Assembly: GCF_018401815.1 (NCBI RefSeq)
Contig: NZ_JAGYKG010000001.1
Coordinates: 642,388 to 706,387 of the forward strand
DNA from: Nonlabens sp.
Lineage (GTDB): Bacteria; Bacteroidota; Bacteroidia; Flavobacteriales; Flavobacteriaceae
Length of the DNA stretch: 64,000 bases
Reading direction: 5' to 3'
In this document: positions 46,752 to 54,840 of the stretch, one piece after another
Numbering within the stretch: the first letter of the stretch is position 1
How the letters are laid out: every line of letters starts with the position of its first letter
Notes under the pieces: generated by a model
The model's database searches: none
Told to the model about the DNA's origin: nothing
What the model saw: only the letters and a program-made list of their open reading frames with translations
Translations under genes and position numbers: made by a program

Positions 46752-47630
46752 ATGCTTATGGAAAATATCGCTAAAGGTGCTGCTGAAATTACAATTATAG
46801 AAGATGGATTTCACATTATTAGATTAAAAAATGACCGTGCTGATCAAACCTCCTTTTTACATCATGTAGATCGTAGTTTTTTGCAATTCCACTATTGCCT
46901 TAAAGGAAATCTGCAACTGGCTTTTAATGAGGGGAGTTACCAACTAGATTTAAAGGAACAAAACTCGTATTTACTTTACAATCCCTCAAGAGATTTACCT
47001 ATGAACCTGAATATCGAACCTCAAACTTGGTTCATTTCTGTGCTCATTTCTATCAAAAAATTTCACTCTCTTTTTTCTCCAGATGCACAGCACGTGAGCT
47101 TTTTAAGTCCTGAAAACAAGGATAAAAAATACTATGTTGATGGTAAGATATCGCCCTCTATGGCGGTAGCACTGCACCAACTCATGAATTACAACCTCAA
47201 CGACACCATCAAACAATTGTACTTTAAAGGAAAATCATATGAATTGCTTTCTCTTTATTTTAACACTGAGGAAGATGCCAATATAGATGCCTGTCCCTTT
47301 CTAGCCGACGAAGAAAACATGCGCAAGATCAAACGAGCTAAAGAAATTATTATTGATCGCCTGACGGACCCTCCTTCCCTTAATGATCTCTCCCGAGAAA
47401 TAGGCCTCTCGCTTAAAAAATTAAAAGAAGGATTTAAAGAAGTTTATGGGGCTACCGTTTATGGTTTTGCCTTAGACCATAAAATGGATTACGCACGACA
47501 ACTGCTCGACAGCGGCCAGTATAATGTCAACGAAGTAGGCTTAAAAGTAGGCTACAGTACTGGAAGTCATTTTATCAGTGCCTTTAAAAAGAAATATGGA
47601 ACTACTCCTAAAAAGTATCTTACTAAATAA
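46752..47630 (+). CDS. AraC-family transcriptional regulator
   Basis: The 292-residue protein has an N-terminal cupin-like sensing region (FLQFHYCLKGNLQLAFNEG) and a C-terminal AraC domain with two HTH motifs (about 200-292: SLNDLSREIGLSLKKLKEGFKEVYG, then VNEVGLKVGYSTGSHFISAFKKKYGTTPKKY). The layout resembles siderophore/porphyrin-type regulators such as PchR, so regulation of iron or haem genes is plausible, and the position divergent from hemA fits, but the ligand and targets are not shown. The start could be ATG 46752 or 46758. Confidence 0.87.
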   Translation: MLMENIAKGAAEITIIEDGFHIIRLKNDRADQTSFLHHVDRSFLQFHYCLKGNLQLAFNEGSYQLDLKEQNSYLLYNPSRDLPMNLNIEPQTWFISVLISIKKFHSLFSPDAQHVSFLSPENKDKKYYVDGKISPSMAVALHQLMNYNLNDTIKQLYFKGKSYELLSLYFNTEEDANIDACPFLADEENMRKIKRAKEIIIDRLTDPPSLNDLSREIGLSLKKLKEGFKEVYGATVYGFALDHKMDYARQLLDSGQYNVNEVGLKVGYSTGSHFISAFKKKYGTTPKKYLTK

Positions 47631-47833
47631 TTTAAGTTTAAAAAAATGAATAGAAATTCCAAATAGTTTTTAACTCTTTAAAAGGGTGCAATATAACTAC
47701 CACGCATGCTTCAACTAGTTTTCTCAAATTGAAAAAGAGTTGTATTAGTTGAAATTCAATATCAATTGAACCCCTTACATCTTTTATTACTTTTTACAAA
47801 TTTACTTGCATTTAAAAGGCTAAGAAAGGAAAT

Positions 47834-47874
47834 AAAAAAAACCGCCTGTAAGCAAAGAAGCTCCACAGACGGTT
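47834..47874 (-). terminator. Strong intrinsic terminator of the candidate RNA
   Basis: On the minus strand AACCGTCTGT (47874-47865) pairs with ACAGGCGGTT (47849-47840), one G-T pair, with a nested AGC/GCT in the loop and a run of T beyond. Confidence 0.8.
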
Positions 47875-48028
47875 TCCAACCAACCAAAATTATATCGACC
47901 TAAGCCGATAGTATTTATTTTTCAAAGTTCCTTGAACACAAGTAATTGGTTTAGTAAACGCTCTTGAAATCGTTTAATTGTATATCAACTATGTTTCAAT
48001 TAACCGATATAATAGTTCTAGTAAGTTG
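47834..48028 (-). ncRNA. Candidate structured small RNA (6S-like length and shape)
   Basis: On the minus strand a non-coding segment of about 190 nt ends in a strong intrinsic terminator. Its ends can pair over long range: CGATATAAT (48005-48013) with ATTATATCG (47889-47897) closes a ~107-nt region. That region holds an inner hairpin, TTAATTG (47974-47980) with CAATTAA (47997-48003). A promoter-like GATCTTTG (one base from TAnnTTTG) lies at 48029-48036, placing the start near 48022. No open frame fits. The next gene upstream on the strand, cvpA, ends 370 bases earlier. Length and closing stem recall 6S RNA (the 6S-Flavo type is known in this group), but identity is inference. Confidence 0.45.
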
Positions 48029-48036
48029 CAAAGATC

Positions 48037-48395
48037 GAAAAAAACATTCCCTATAAAATCACAACCCAAAGTTAATTGCTTGTTAAGACTTATAGAAAAC
48101 CGTTTTAAGAAGTTCCACTTTATAGGTATCTAAAAGTATTCTAGATAAAATAGCCTATTAATATCTGTAGTGCTTACACAAATAGGACCTTAATTTCTTG
48201 AAAAAACATCATGTAGTTACCAATTATAAAAATATTCAACAGGACGATACTAGGTTTTTTAAAGCTTGAATGTTATGGTACATACTTACATGAATTCCTA
48301 TTATAGCGATCAAAATAGCCTCTCGTAAAGGGGTAGTGATTTTCTATATCAAAACACCATCAAATACATATTTCTTAAATGTAGAAATATTAAAT
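48037..48395. other. Non-coding region between cvpA and the candidate RNA
   Basis: AT-rich sequence without a supported gene or repeat. Confidence 0.4.
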
Positions 48396-48983
48396 TTAGA
48401 AAAAACTGAACCCTGTAGAGTCTTTTGGTTGCTCGAGATCTTCTTGGTCTACCTCCATATCTTTAACATCATCCCCGCGCAATTGTCTATCCACACGATC
48501 TGCTTCTTCAAGAATTTTAGGCAATAAAAAAGGTGCAAGTGGTTCAATGTGCCCATAAACGATGCTTTTATTTTGAGTGTCCTTACTTATAATGTTCAAC
48601 TCACCGCTAGCCGAATTGATGAACATTAAAATCACACTAGCTAAAAAGCCCATTTTTATAAGCCCAAAAGCGGCTCCTGCAATTTTATTGATAAAACTAA
48701 GGTTAACGGTTTTAATCACTTTGGTAATCAGCTTCCCCACATAGGTGATAACAAAAATAATCACTAAGAATGTCACTATAAAGCTGGCGACGGTACTGTA
48801 AACATCATCCCACTTTACCTGTTCTCGCAACCAATCACCTGCAAAATTTGAAAAATAGATCGAGCCATAAATAGCGGCTATAAGAGCAATTAAAGAAGTT
48901 AACTCAACAAAAAAGCCATTCAAGTATCCTTTATAAAGACCTATTAATAAAACAATACAAATAATTATGTCCAACCAATTCAT
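48396..48983 (-). CDS. CvpA-family membrane protein
   Basis: The 195-residue protein has four hydrophobic segments (about 3-20, 25-45, 65-85, 103-124) with the family pattern NWLDIIICIVLLIGLYKGYLNGFFVEL and, between helices, FINKIAGAAFGLIKM. An acidic, Asp-rich tail follows. CvpA was named for colicin V production in E. coli; in most bacteria it affects envelope stability. It has no close operon partner here. Confidence 0.88.
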   Translation of the reverse strand: MNWLDIIICIVLLIGLYKGYLNGFFVELTSLIALIAAIYGSIYFSNFAGDWLREQVKWDDVYSTVASFIVTFLVIIFVITYVGKLITKVIKTVNLSFINKIAGAAFGLIKMGFLASVILMFINSASGELNIISKDTQNKSIVYGHIEPLAPFLLPKILEEADRVDRQLRGDDVKDMEVDQEDLEQPKDSTGFSFF

Positions 48984-49094
48984 AAGGCTAAGTTAGGGAA
49001 AATTACCTGTTTTTAATTCATCACTTCACAACTGAATTTATAATTGCCCATTGTTCGTTTTACACAGGAAGCTATTAATTTATCAACTTATATA

Positions 49095-49440
49095 GTTTCC
49101 GTTCCTCAACCCTAAAGTAAGAACCTTAAGTTGAGCTCGTTTTTAAAGTTCAAATTCAAGTTCGAGTTCAAATTCGAGTTCTCTGGCCTATCCTAAATCC
49201 TTTCCAAAGGAAAGGACCGCTATTTTCTTTATACTTGTTTTTGAGAATAGATTCAGGCTCAAGTTCGAGTTCAAGTTCAAGTTCAAGTTCGAGTTCAAAT
49301 TCGAGTTCGAATTCAAGTTCAAGTTCAAAAAGGGTTCCTGTTTCCGTTCCCCAACCCTAAAGGGTGGAAGTTTATCTTTTTATTACTTCATACATGGCCA
49401 ACACCCATCCCCGCCTTCCCTCAAGGGAAGGAGTTTACCT
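49095..49440. repeat. Hexamer tracts (RAGTTC) and hairpin-type intergenic repeats
   Basis: Two tracts of the hexamer AAGTTC/GAGTTC/AAATTC lie at about 49147-49181 and 49259-49328 (about 11 units in the second). Around them are copies of an intergenic repeat containing GTTTCCGTTCC ... CAACCCTAAAG (49095-49117 and 49340-49366, also reversed at 28442-28475), and palindromes TCCTTTCCAAAGGAAAGGA (about 49198-49216) and CCTTCCCTCAAGGGAAGG (about 49412-49429). The whole interval 48984-49718 has no gene. Confidence 0.8.
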
Positions 49441-49649
49441 GTTTTAAAGCTTTTGAGAAACCTAGCTCTAAAGGCTGCGGAATCAAAAGAATTTTAGGGG
49501 TCAAAATTTAAATCAACTAAAAACATTTCCCTTAATTTCAAAGGGAAAACAGAGCTTGTGCTTATGAATATAGGTATTGGCGACGATCGTGGCAATGCAT
49601 GTGATCAACTAAAAGGGTTTTACAGTTATTGCTCACCCCACCAAAATTA

Positions 49650-49682
49650 AAAACCCTCAAAGATCAAAGATCTTTGAGGTTA
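49650..49682 (-). terminator. Terminator of glyS
   Basis: On the minus strand AACCTCAAAGAT pairs with ATCTTTGAGGGTT (one bulged base) and is followed by TTTTAATTTT. Confidence 0.8.
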
Positions 49683-49718
49683 ACTTTTACTAATCACCAA
49701 CTGGTCGGTCTTGTCATT

Positions 49719-51263
49719 TTAAATCTTACGCAACCAAGTACTCATGCTTACACGAGATTCCAAGTAATTCTTTAACTCTTTAATCGCCACACGTTCTTGT
49801 TGCATCGTATCTCGATCTCTAACCGTTACAGAATGATCTTCTTTAGTGTCGTGATCTATAGTCACACAATAAGGGGTTCCATTTAAATCGTGGCGTGCGT
49901 AACGTTTTCCAATAGAATCTTTTTCTTCATAGGCTACTTTCATAGACCATTTTAATTCGTCTATGATTTCGTTTGCAATTTCTGGAAGTCCGTCTTTCTT
50001 CAATAAAGGTAAAATCGCTGCTTTTACTGGAGCAAGAACTGCTGGCAATTTGAGTACGGTACGCTCACCACCACCTTCTAATTTTTCATCCACTAAAGAA
50101 TTAGAAAAAACGGCAAGAAACATTCTGTCCAAACCTATTGAAGTTTCAAGAACGTAAGGCACATAATTTTTGTTTTCTTCATGATCAAAGAACTGTAGTT
50201 TTTTACCACTGTATTCTTCATGCGCTTTTAAGTCAAAATCAGTTCGTGAATGAATACCTTCCAGTTCTTTAAAACCAAACGGAAAATTAAACTCAATATC
50301 AGTAGCAGCGTTGGCATAGTGCGCTAGCTTTTCATGATCGTGGAAGCGGTAATTCTCATCACCCATTCCTAAGGATCTATGCCATGCCATGCGCTTTTCT
50401 TTCCAAATTTCAAACCATTCCAATTCGGTTCCTGGCTTTACAAAATATTGCATTTCCATTTGTTCAAACTCCCGCTGGCGGAAGATGAATTGGCGAGCAA
50501 CAATCTCGTTTCTAAAAGCCTTTCCGGTTTGTGCAATTCCAAAAGGAATCTTCATACGACCTGACTTTTGCACGTTTAAGAAATTGACAAAAATTCCCTG
50601 AGCTGTTTCTGGTCTTAAAAATAATTCAGTAGCGGTGTCTGCACTGGCACCTATTTTAGTGCCGAACATTAGGTTGAACTGACGCACATCCGTCCAGTTT
50701 TTAGAACCAGTATCTGGATCTGCTATTTCTAGTTCTTCTATGAGCGCTTTTACACCAGCTAAATCTTCTTTTTGAAGCAACTCAGCCAGTCTTGCAGTAG
50801 GCTCTGTGGCATTTTTCATATAACCCATCACTCGCGGATTGGTCGCACGGTACATAGCTGCATCAAAGTCTTCACCAAAGCGTTTTGCGGCTTTCTCGAT
50901 CTCTTTATTGGCTTTTTGAAGGTTTTTCTCGCAATAATCTTCTACAAGAACATCAGCACGATAGCGTTTTTTAGAATCTTTATTATCAATCAAGGGATCG
51001 TTAAACGCATCGACGTGACCAGAAGCTTTCCATACCGTAGGGTGCATAAAAATAGCTGTATCTATTCCTACTATATCTTGATTGAGCTGCGTCATTGCTT
51101 GCCACCAGTACTCTCTGATGTTTTTCTTTAACTCGACTCCATTCTGTCCGTAATCATAAACAGCACTTAAACCGTCATAAATTTCACTAGATTGAAATAC
51201 ATATCCGTACTCTTTTGCATGGGAGAGTACTTTTTTAAACTGATCGTCGTTGTTGTTTGCCAT
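49719..51263 (-). CDS. glyS: Glycyl-tRNA synthetase (alpha2, class II)
   Basis: The 514-residue protein is the single-chain dimeric type. The N-terminal GYVFQSSEIYDGLSAVYDYGQNGVEL recognises glycine and tRNA. FLRPETAQGIFVNFLNV, the motif 2 region AQTGKAFRNEI ... RQFIFRQREFEQMEMQYF, motif 3 ETSIGLDRMFLAVF, and a C-terminal anticodon-binding domain (ILPLLKKDGLPEIANEIIDELK) are in order. The length matches the family. A -7 word precedes the ATG by five bases and a terminator follows the stop. Confidence 0.97.
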   Translation of the reverse strand: MANNNDDQFKKVLSHAKEYGYVFQSSEIYDGLSAVYDYGQNGVELKKNIREYWWQAMTQLNQDIVGIDTAIFMHPTVWKASGHVDAFNDPLIDNKDSKKRYRADVLVEDYCEKNLQKANKEIEKAAKRFGEDFDAAMYRATNPRVMGYMKNATEPTARLAELLQKEDLAGVKALIEELEIADPDTGSKNWTDVRQFNLMFGTKIGASADTATELFLRPETAQGIFVNFLNVQKSGRMKIPFGIAQTGKAFRNEIVARQFIFRQREFEQMEMQYFVKPGTELEWFEIWKEKRMAWHRSLGMGDENYRFHDHEKLAHYANAATDIEFNFPFGFKELEGIHSRTDFDLKAHEEYSGKKLQFFDHEENKNYVPYVLETSIGLDRMFLAVFSNSLVDEKLEGGGERTVLKLPAVLAPVKAAILPLLKKDGLPEIANEIIDELKWSMKVAYEEKDSIGKRYARHDLNGTPYCVTIDHDTKEDHSVTVRDRDTMQQERVAIKELKNYLESRVSMSTWLRKI

Positions 51264-51268
51264 AGCTG

Positions 51269-51276
51269 CAAAAATA
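51269..51276 (-). promoter_or_regulatory. -7 promoter word (TATTTTTG) for glyS
   Basis: Matches TAnnTTTG and lies five bases before the ATG, predicting a very short or absent leader. Confidence 0.4.
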
Positions 51277-51315
51277 GAAAAAGCCTTGGAATGGTTGAGC
51301 TATTTTTAAGTATTT

Positions 51316-51331
51316 CGCTTTCGCGAAAGCG
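51316..51331. repeat. Dispersed palindrome CGCTTTCGCGAAAGCG
   Basis: Perfect intergenic copy upstream of glyS, flanked TATTT ... AGAAC. Confidence 0.9.
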
Positions 51332-51484
51332 AGAACCTTACAATCCCCATTAACTAGCCTCAAAAATCCTAATAAAAACATCCCCCGCATTTATAAAATC
51401 CTATTTTAAAGCACGACGTTTATAAATGAGCTGATTTAAAACACAAGATAATGGGGCATAAAAGAAACTGAAATAAACACCTGC

Positions 51485-52366
51485 TTACCTCAACGTCATC
51501 TCGCTGCTACTTATAAGTACAGGACCATTATAAAGGTTGATTCTATAACGTCCATCTACAATGTTGTCTTCATTTACTCCTACTACCTCACAAAGGTCTA
51601 GTTCTTTACCCTGGTAGTTGAATTGGATGACCTTTGAATAGGTCAACTTCTGACCGTCAAATTCTTCTGTTTTATTTGCTCCTAACACATTGTTCTCTGG
51701 ATTGATCACTTGAAGATAAAATGAAGTCACACCTACCGTTGCTAATGGGTTTTCTGGAAGCGTAAAACATACTTTGATATCGTCTACTCGACGTGCTCTA
51801 TCATTTTCTATTTGTTTACCAGAGTTTCTGACGATAATCCCTACCGGAGTGAAATTAACAGGAATCAATGCCGATCCCCGAGCCATGTTAGAATTCAGAT
51901 TAGCTATAGTCGAATTTTGATCTTGACTTTTTATAATCTCGGTGTTTAACGCGGCTAAGGTGTTTTCATTTTCTAAAGCCAGGTTCTGATTCACTACTTC
52001 TAGCGTATTGATACGGTCTTGAAGTAATTGACGATCTTTTTTAATATTGCTTAATTCCCTACGCAATATGGAAATCACTTTTAGATCGGTTTTTAGTTTG
52101 CTCACACTATCCACCAATCGTATAATGCGATCCCTCGCATCGGTAAGATCGGCACTTAGTGCATTTCCTTTTTCAATCTCCATGCTATATTCTGATGAGA
52201 TGTTGTCGAGTTCCTTTTGAATCTGTGCTTTTTCATCGTTCAATGCGATCTTAATGCCTTCATTTTCTTGATAGGTATTGTAGGACCATACTCCTAATCC
52301 TAAAAGGGATAGAATAAAAATTCCTAGTAAAACCTTGAGAATACGGTTGTCTTTTTGCTCTGCCAT
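51485..52366 (-). CDS. Membrane-anchored coiled-coil protein of unknown function
   Basis: The 293-residue protein has one N-terminal membrane helix (about 10-28, VLLGIFILSLLGLGVWSY). A long coiled coil follows (about 35-160, rich in Glu/Lys/Asn/Leu heptads). The C-terminal beta domain (about 170-293) contains GIIVRNSGKQIENDRARRVDDIKVCFTL. The arrangement suggests a periplasmic spacer carrying a binding domain. It is common in Flavobacteriaceae without known function. It is divergent from comF. Confidence 0.77.
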   Translation of the reverse strand: MAEQKDNRILKVLLGIFILSLLGLGVWSYNTYQENEGIKIALNDEKAQIQKELDNISSEYSMEIEKGNALSADLTDARDRIIRLVDSVSKLKTDLKVISILRRELSNIKKDRQLLQDRINTLEVVNQNLALENENTLAALNTEIIKSQDQNSTIANLNSNMARGSALIPVNFTPVGIIVRNSGKQIENDRARRVDDIKVCFTLPENPLATVGVTSFYLQVINPENNVLGANKTEEFDGQKLTYSKVIQFNYQGKELDLCEVVGVNEDNIVDGRYRINLYNGPVLISSSEMTLR

Positions 52367-52462
52367 GTGGGGTTGTTTATCTTTATAACGTACGAATCTA
52401 TAAAATAATTTGTTCTGACGTGGTTTTCTGACTTTATTAACTTATTCTTTCCTGTAGTTTGC

Positions 52463-53098
52463 ATGGGTTGCACTCATAGCTTAACAACGGGAGAGCAAGT
52501 GATATGCACTACTTGCAGGTCTGAAATCCCTATCGCTCTCAATCATTTGGAAAAAGACGATAAAGTGAAAGAACTCTTCTTTGCTCGCGCAGATGTACAA
52601 ACGGCCACCAGCTTGTTTTATTATGAAAAAATAGGAGTCGTACAGCAATTGATCCATCAATTGAAATACCAAGGCCGGGAAGAAGTCAGTGCATTTCTAG
52701 GGAAATGGCTGGCTGCAGCACTTCAAAACGATCCAGCTTTTCAAGAAATAGATCTGGTAATTCCAGTACCTGTGCATCCTCAACGACGTGCAAAAAGAGG
52801 CTATAATCAAGTAGATGGTTTTGGGAAAGAACTAGCAATTGCATTGGGGGCCCGCTTTCGCGAAAGCGTGCTCATCAAAAGCCGCAACACGATCAACCAA
52901 GCTCAGTTAGGGCAGGTAAAACGCAGTGACGAGACCCAATCCCCCTACAAACTTATGGAATCGATTGCTCCTGGTACGCATGTTCTTCTTGTAGACGATG
53001 TGATTACTACAGGAACAACACTTGCTCTTTGCGCTAAAGAGTTACACAAAAATCCAGGTATTCAACTATACATTGCCACTATGGCCATATCGGTTTAA
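52463..53098 (+). CDS. comF: ComF-family phosphoribosyltransferase-like protein (true start upstream, non-ATG)
   Basis: The core from ATG 52463 has 211 residues: VIPVPVHPQRRAKRGYNQVDGFGKELA and the PRPP-binding VLLVDDVITTGTT. The frame stays open upstream to a stop at 52406-52408, and codons 52430-52462 read DFINLFFPVVC, the normal ComF N-terminus. That stretch supplies the first Cys of the zinc ribbon (C-x-x-C ... CTTC). The interval has no ATG, GTG or TTG, so translation probably starts at a rare codon (ATT 52436 or CTG 52415), or the first bases have changed. ComF acts in DNA uptake in naturally competent bacteria. RFRESVLIKS comes from the palindrome and its tail. Confidence 0.85.
   Translation: MGCTHSLTTGEQVICTTCRSEIPIALNHLEKDDKVKELFFARADVQTATSLFYYEKIGVVQQLIHQLKYQGREEVSAFLGKWLAAALQNDPAFQEIDLVIPVPVHPQRRAKRGYNQVDGFGKELAIALGARFRESVLIKSRNTINQAQLGQVKRSDETQSPYKLMESIAPGTHVLLVDDVITTGTTLALCAKELHKNPGIQLYIATMAISV
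52853..52868. repeat. Dispersed palindrome CGCTTTCGCGAAAGCG
   Basis: Perfect copy inside comF, read as RFRES, with the tail TGCTCATCAAA shared with the helicase copy. Confidence 0.9.
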
Positions 53099-53261
53099 AA
53101 GTAAAATGGAATCAGGCTTAGTTGTATGAGGTCCCTCTAGTAGAGGGGACAGCTTCTAAATCTATGACTAGCTCAGAAAAACTCAAAAGACTCATCAACT
53201 CATCGGCTCATCGACTCAAAGACTAGCAGCTCATATCAACCAAGCATTGTAAAATTTGCTT

Positions 53262-53269
53262 TATTTTTG
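53262..53269 (+). promoter_or_regulatory. -7 promoter word (TATTTTTG) for the crotonase gene
   Basis: Matches TAnnTTTG, 27 bases before the ATG. Confidence 0.4.
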
Positions 53270-53296
53270 AAGTAATCAAAATAAAAACAATTTCTG

Positions 53297-54064
53297 ATGA
53301 ATAATATTCTAGTTGCTACCGAAAATAAAATAACTACGATTACTATTAATAGACCTCATAAACTCAATGCCCTCAACAAGGAGACCATTGAAGAGTTGAG
53401 TCAAGCTATTTCTGCAGCTGAAGAAGATGTAGATACTCGAGTAATTATACTGACAGGAAGTGGAGAAAAAGCATTTGTAGCTGGAGCAGACATCTCAGAA
53501 TTTGCTGATTACTCTCCAGATGAAGGAAAAAGACTGGCTGGAAAAGGACAGGAATCACTTTTTGATGCGATAGAAAATTGTTCTACACCAGTGATTGCCG
53601 CTGTTAATGGTTTTGCGCTAGGTGGCGGACTCGAATTGGCTATGGCGGCACATTTTAGAGTGGCCAGCGACAATGCAAAACTAGGACTTCCAGAAGTTTC
53701 CCTTGGAGTGATTCCAGGTTATGGAGGTACGCAACGTCTACCTCAACTGGTAGGAAAAGGTCGGGCTATGGAAATGATCATGACGGCAGGAATGATAGAC
53801 GCTGCAACAGCCCATTCCTACGGGCTGGTGAATCATGTAGTAACTTTAGAAGAGTTGATCCCAACTTGTGAAAAACTAGCTTCTAAGATCATGAGAAATA
53901 GCCCAATGGCCATAAGCGCTGCCATAGATGCGGTCAACGCTGGTTATATTGATGGCACCGATGGGTATCAAGTAGAGATCGATAACTTCGGCTCTTGTTT
54001 TGGCACAGATCAATTTACAGAAGGAACTACCGCATTTTTAGAAAAACGCAAGGCAGCGTTTTAG
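53297..54064 (+). CDS. Enoyl-CoA hydratase/isomerase (crotonase family)
   Basis: The 255-residue protein has the crotonase core: AFVAGADISEFADY (oxyanion hole), NGFALGGGLELAMA with the first catalytic Glu region, and LPEVSLGVIPGYGGTQRLPQLVG with the second Glu. Both acids are present, so hydration of trans-2-enoyl-CoA is likely (beta-oxidation or short-chain acid use). Without beta-oxidation neighbours the chain length and pathway remain open. The length is normal. Confidence 0.92.
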   Translation: MNNILVATENKITTITINRPHKLNALNKETIEELSQAISAAEEDVDTRVIILTGSGEKAFVAGADISEFADYSPDEGKRLAGKGQESLFDAIENCSTPVIAAVNGFALGGGLELAMAAHFRVASDNAKLGLPEVSLGVIPGYGGTQRLPQLVGKGRAMEMIMTAGMIDAATAHSYGLVNHVVTLEELIPTCEKLASKIMRNSPMAISAAIDAVNAGYIDGTDGYQVEIDNFGSCFGTDQFTEGTTAFLEKRKAAF

Positions 54065-54090
54065 AAATATAAAGAATCTTTTTTTTTAAC

Positions 54091-54128
54091 ATCACTAGGG
54101 GGCGGAATTAATTCCGCCCCCTAGTGAT
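54091..54128. repeat. REP-type palindrome 1 (38 bp, perfect)
   Basis: ATCACTAGGGGGCGGAATT is followed by its exact complement. It lies between the crotonase gene and the RAYT pseudogene. Confidence 0.93.
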
Positions 54129-54261
54129 ATCCATATTTTCCCATTTGCAATTACCATAATAAAACAACAGAATAAAATGAAACCATACTTACTAGGCTTT
54201 TGATTTTGACTTTAATAATGGCTTGTGAACAAATAAAAATGATCAAAGATCATTTTTTAAC

Positions 54262-54297
54262 ATCATAAGGGGCGGAATTAATTCCGCCTCTTATGAT
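54262..54297. repeat. REP-type palindrome 2 (36 bp, one mismatch)
   Basis: ATCATAAGGGGCGGAATT is followed by its complement with one mismatch. A small hairpin, ATGATCAAAGATCAT (54239-54253), precedes it, and it ends 38 bases before the RAYT start. Confidence 0.9.
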
Positions 54298-54335
54298 AAA
54301 TTGTAATCGTGATTTAATTTATTTATTTTTAAAAC

Positions 54336-54743
54336 ATGTCTCGCAACAATATTCATGCATACTACCACATGGTGTTTTCTACAAAACACAGAGAACCTGT
54401 TTTGAGAAAAGAAATCCAAGCTTCTTTATATAAAATGTTATGGAATAAGTGCTTAGAAATAGGATGTGAACCTGTCATGATTAATGGAATGGAAGATCAT
54501 ATTCATATTCTTCTTCATGCAAATCCGCTAGTTTCCATCTCAAAAATATTGAAGGATATCAAAGGTTCTAGCTCTAGATGGATTAATGAAAATTGAGATT
54601 TTCTAGAACCTTTTTCATGGCAAAGAGGCTATGGCTTATTTACGGTAAGCCCTAAAGAAGTTCCTAAAATCGGGAGTTACATTCAAAATCAAAAAACACA
54701 TCATGCAAATGATTCTATAATTGATGAATTTGAAAGCGGTTAA
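54336..54743 (+). pseudogene. REP-associated tyrosine transposase (RAYT, Y1/HUH) with in-frame TGA
   Basis: The frame runs 135 codons with one TGA at 54594-54596. The 86 residues before it carry HAYYHMVFSTKHRE and EDHIHILLH, the HUH metal motif (H55, H57). The part after the TGA continues in the same frame with PFSWQRGYGLFTVSPKEV and then YIQNQ. The tyrosine there (about residue 115) is the expected nucleophile of the Y1 fold. Chain termination would remove it, so the product is inactive unless the TGA is read through or is a sequencing error. Intact RAYTs cut single-stranded REP hairpins. REP palindromes lie on both sides. Confidence 0.85.
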
Positions 54744-54780
54744 TTTTTAATACAATTGGTTGAAATGATCTTCGATCATT

Positions 54781-54822
54781 TATATCACAAGGGGCGGAAT
54801 TAATTCCGCCCCTTGTGATATA
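54781..54822. repeat. REP-type palindrome 3 (42 bp, perfect)
   Basis: TATATCACAAGGGGCGGAAT(T) is followed by its exact complement. A small hairpin, ATGATCTTCGATCAT (54764-54778), precedes it as in copy 2. Confidence 0.93.
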
Positions 54823-54840
54823 TCGTGCGTATCCACTGAT

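Noticed and set aside
54091..54822. REP palindromes as simple terminators of the neighbouring genes
   Set aside because: Three near-identical copies with covarying arms around a RAYT fit a REP family better, although a side role in termination is possible.
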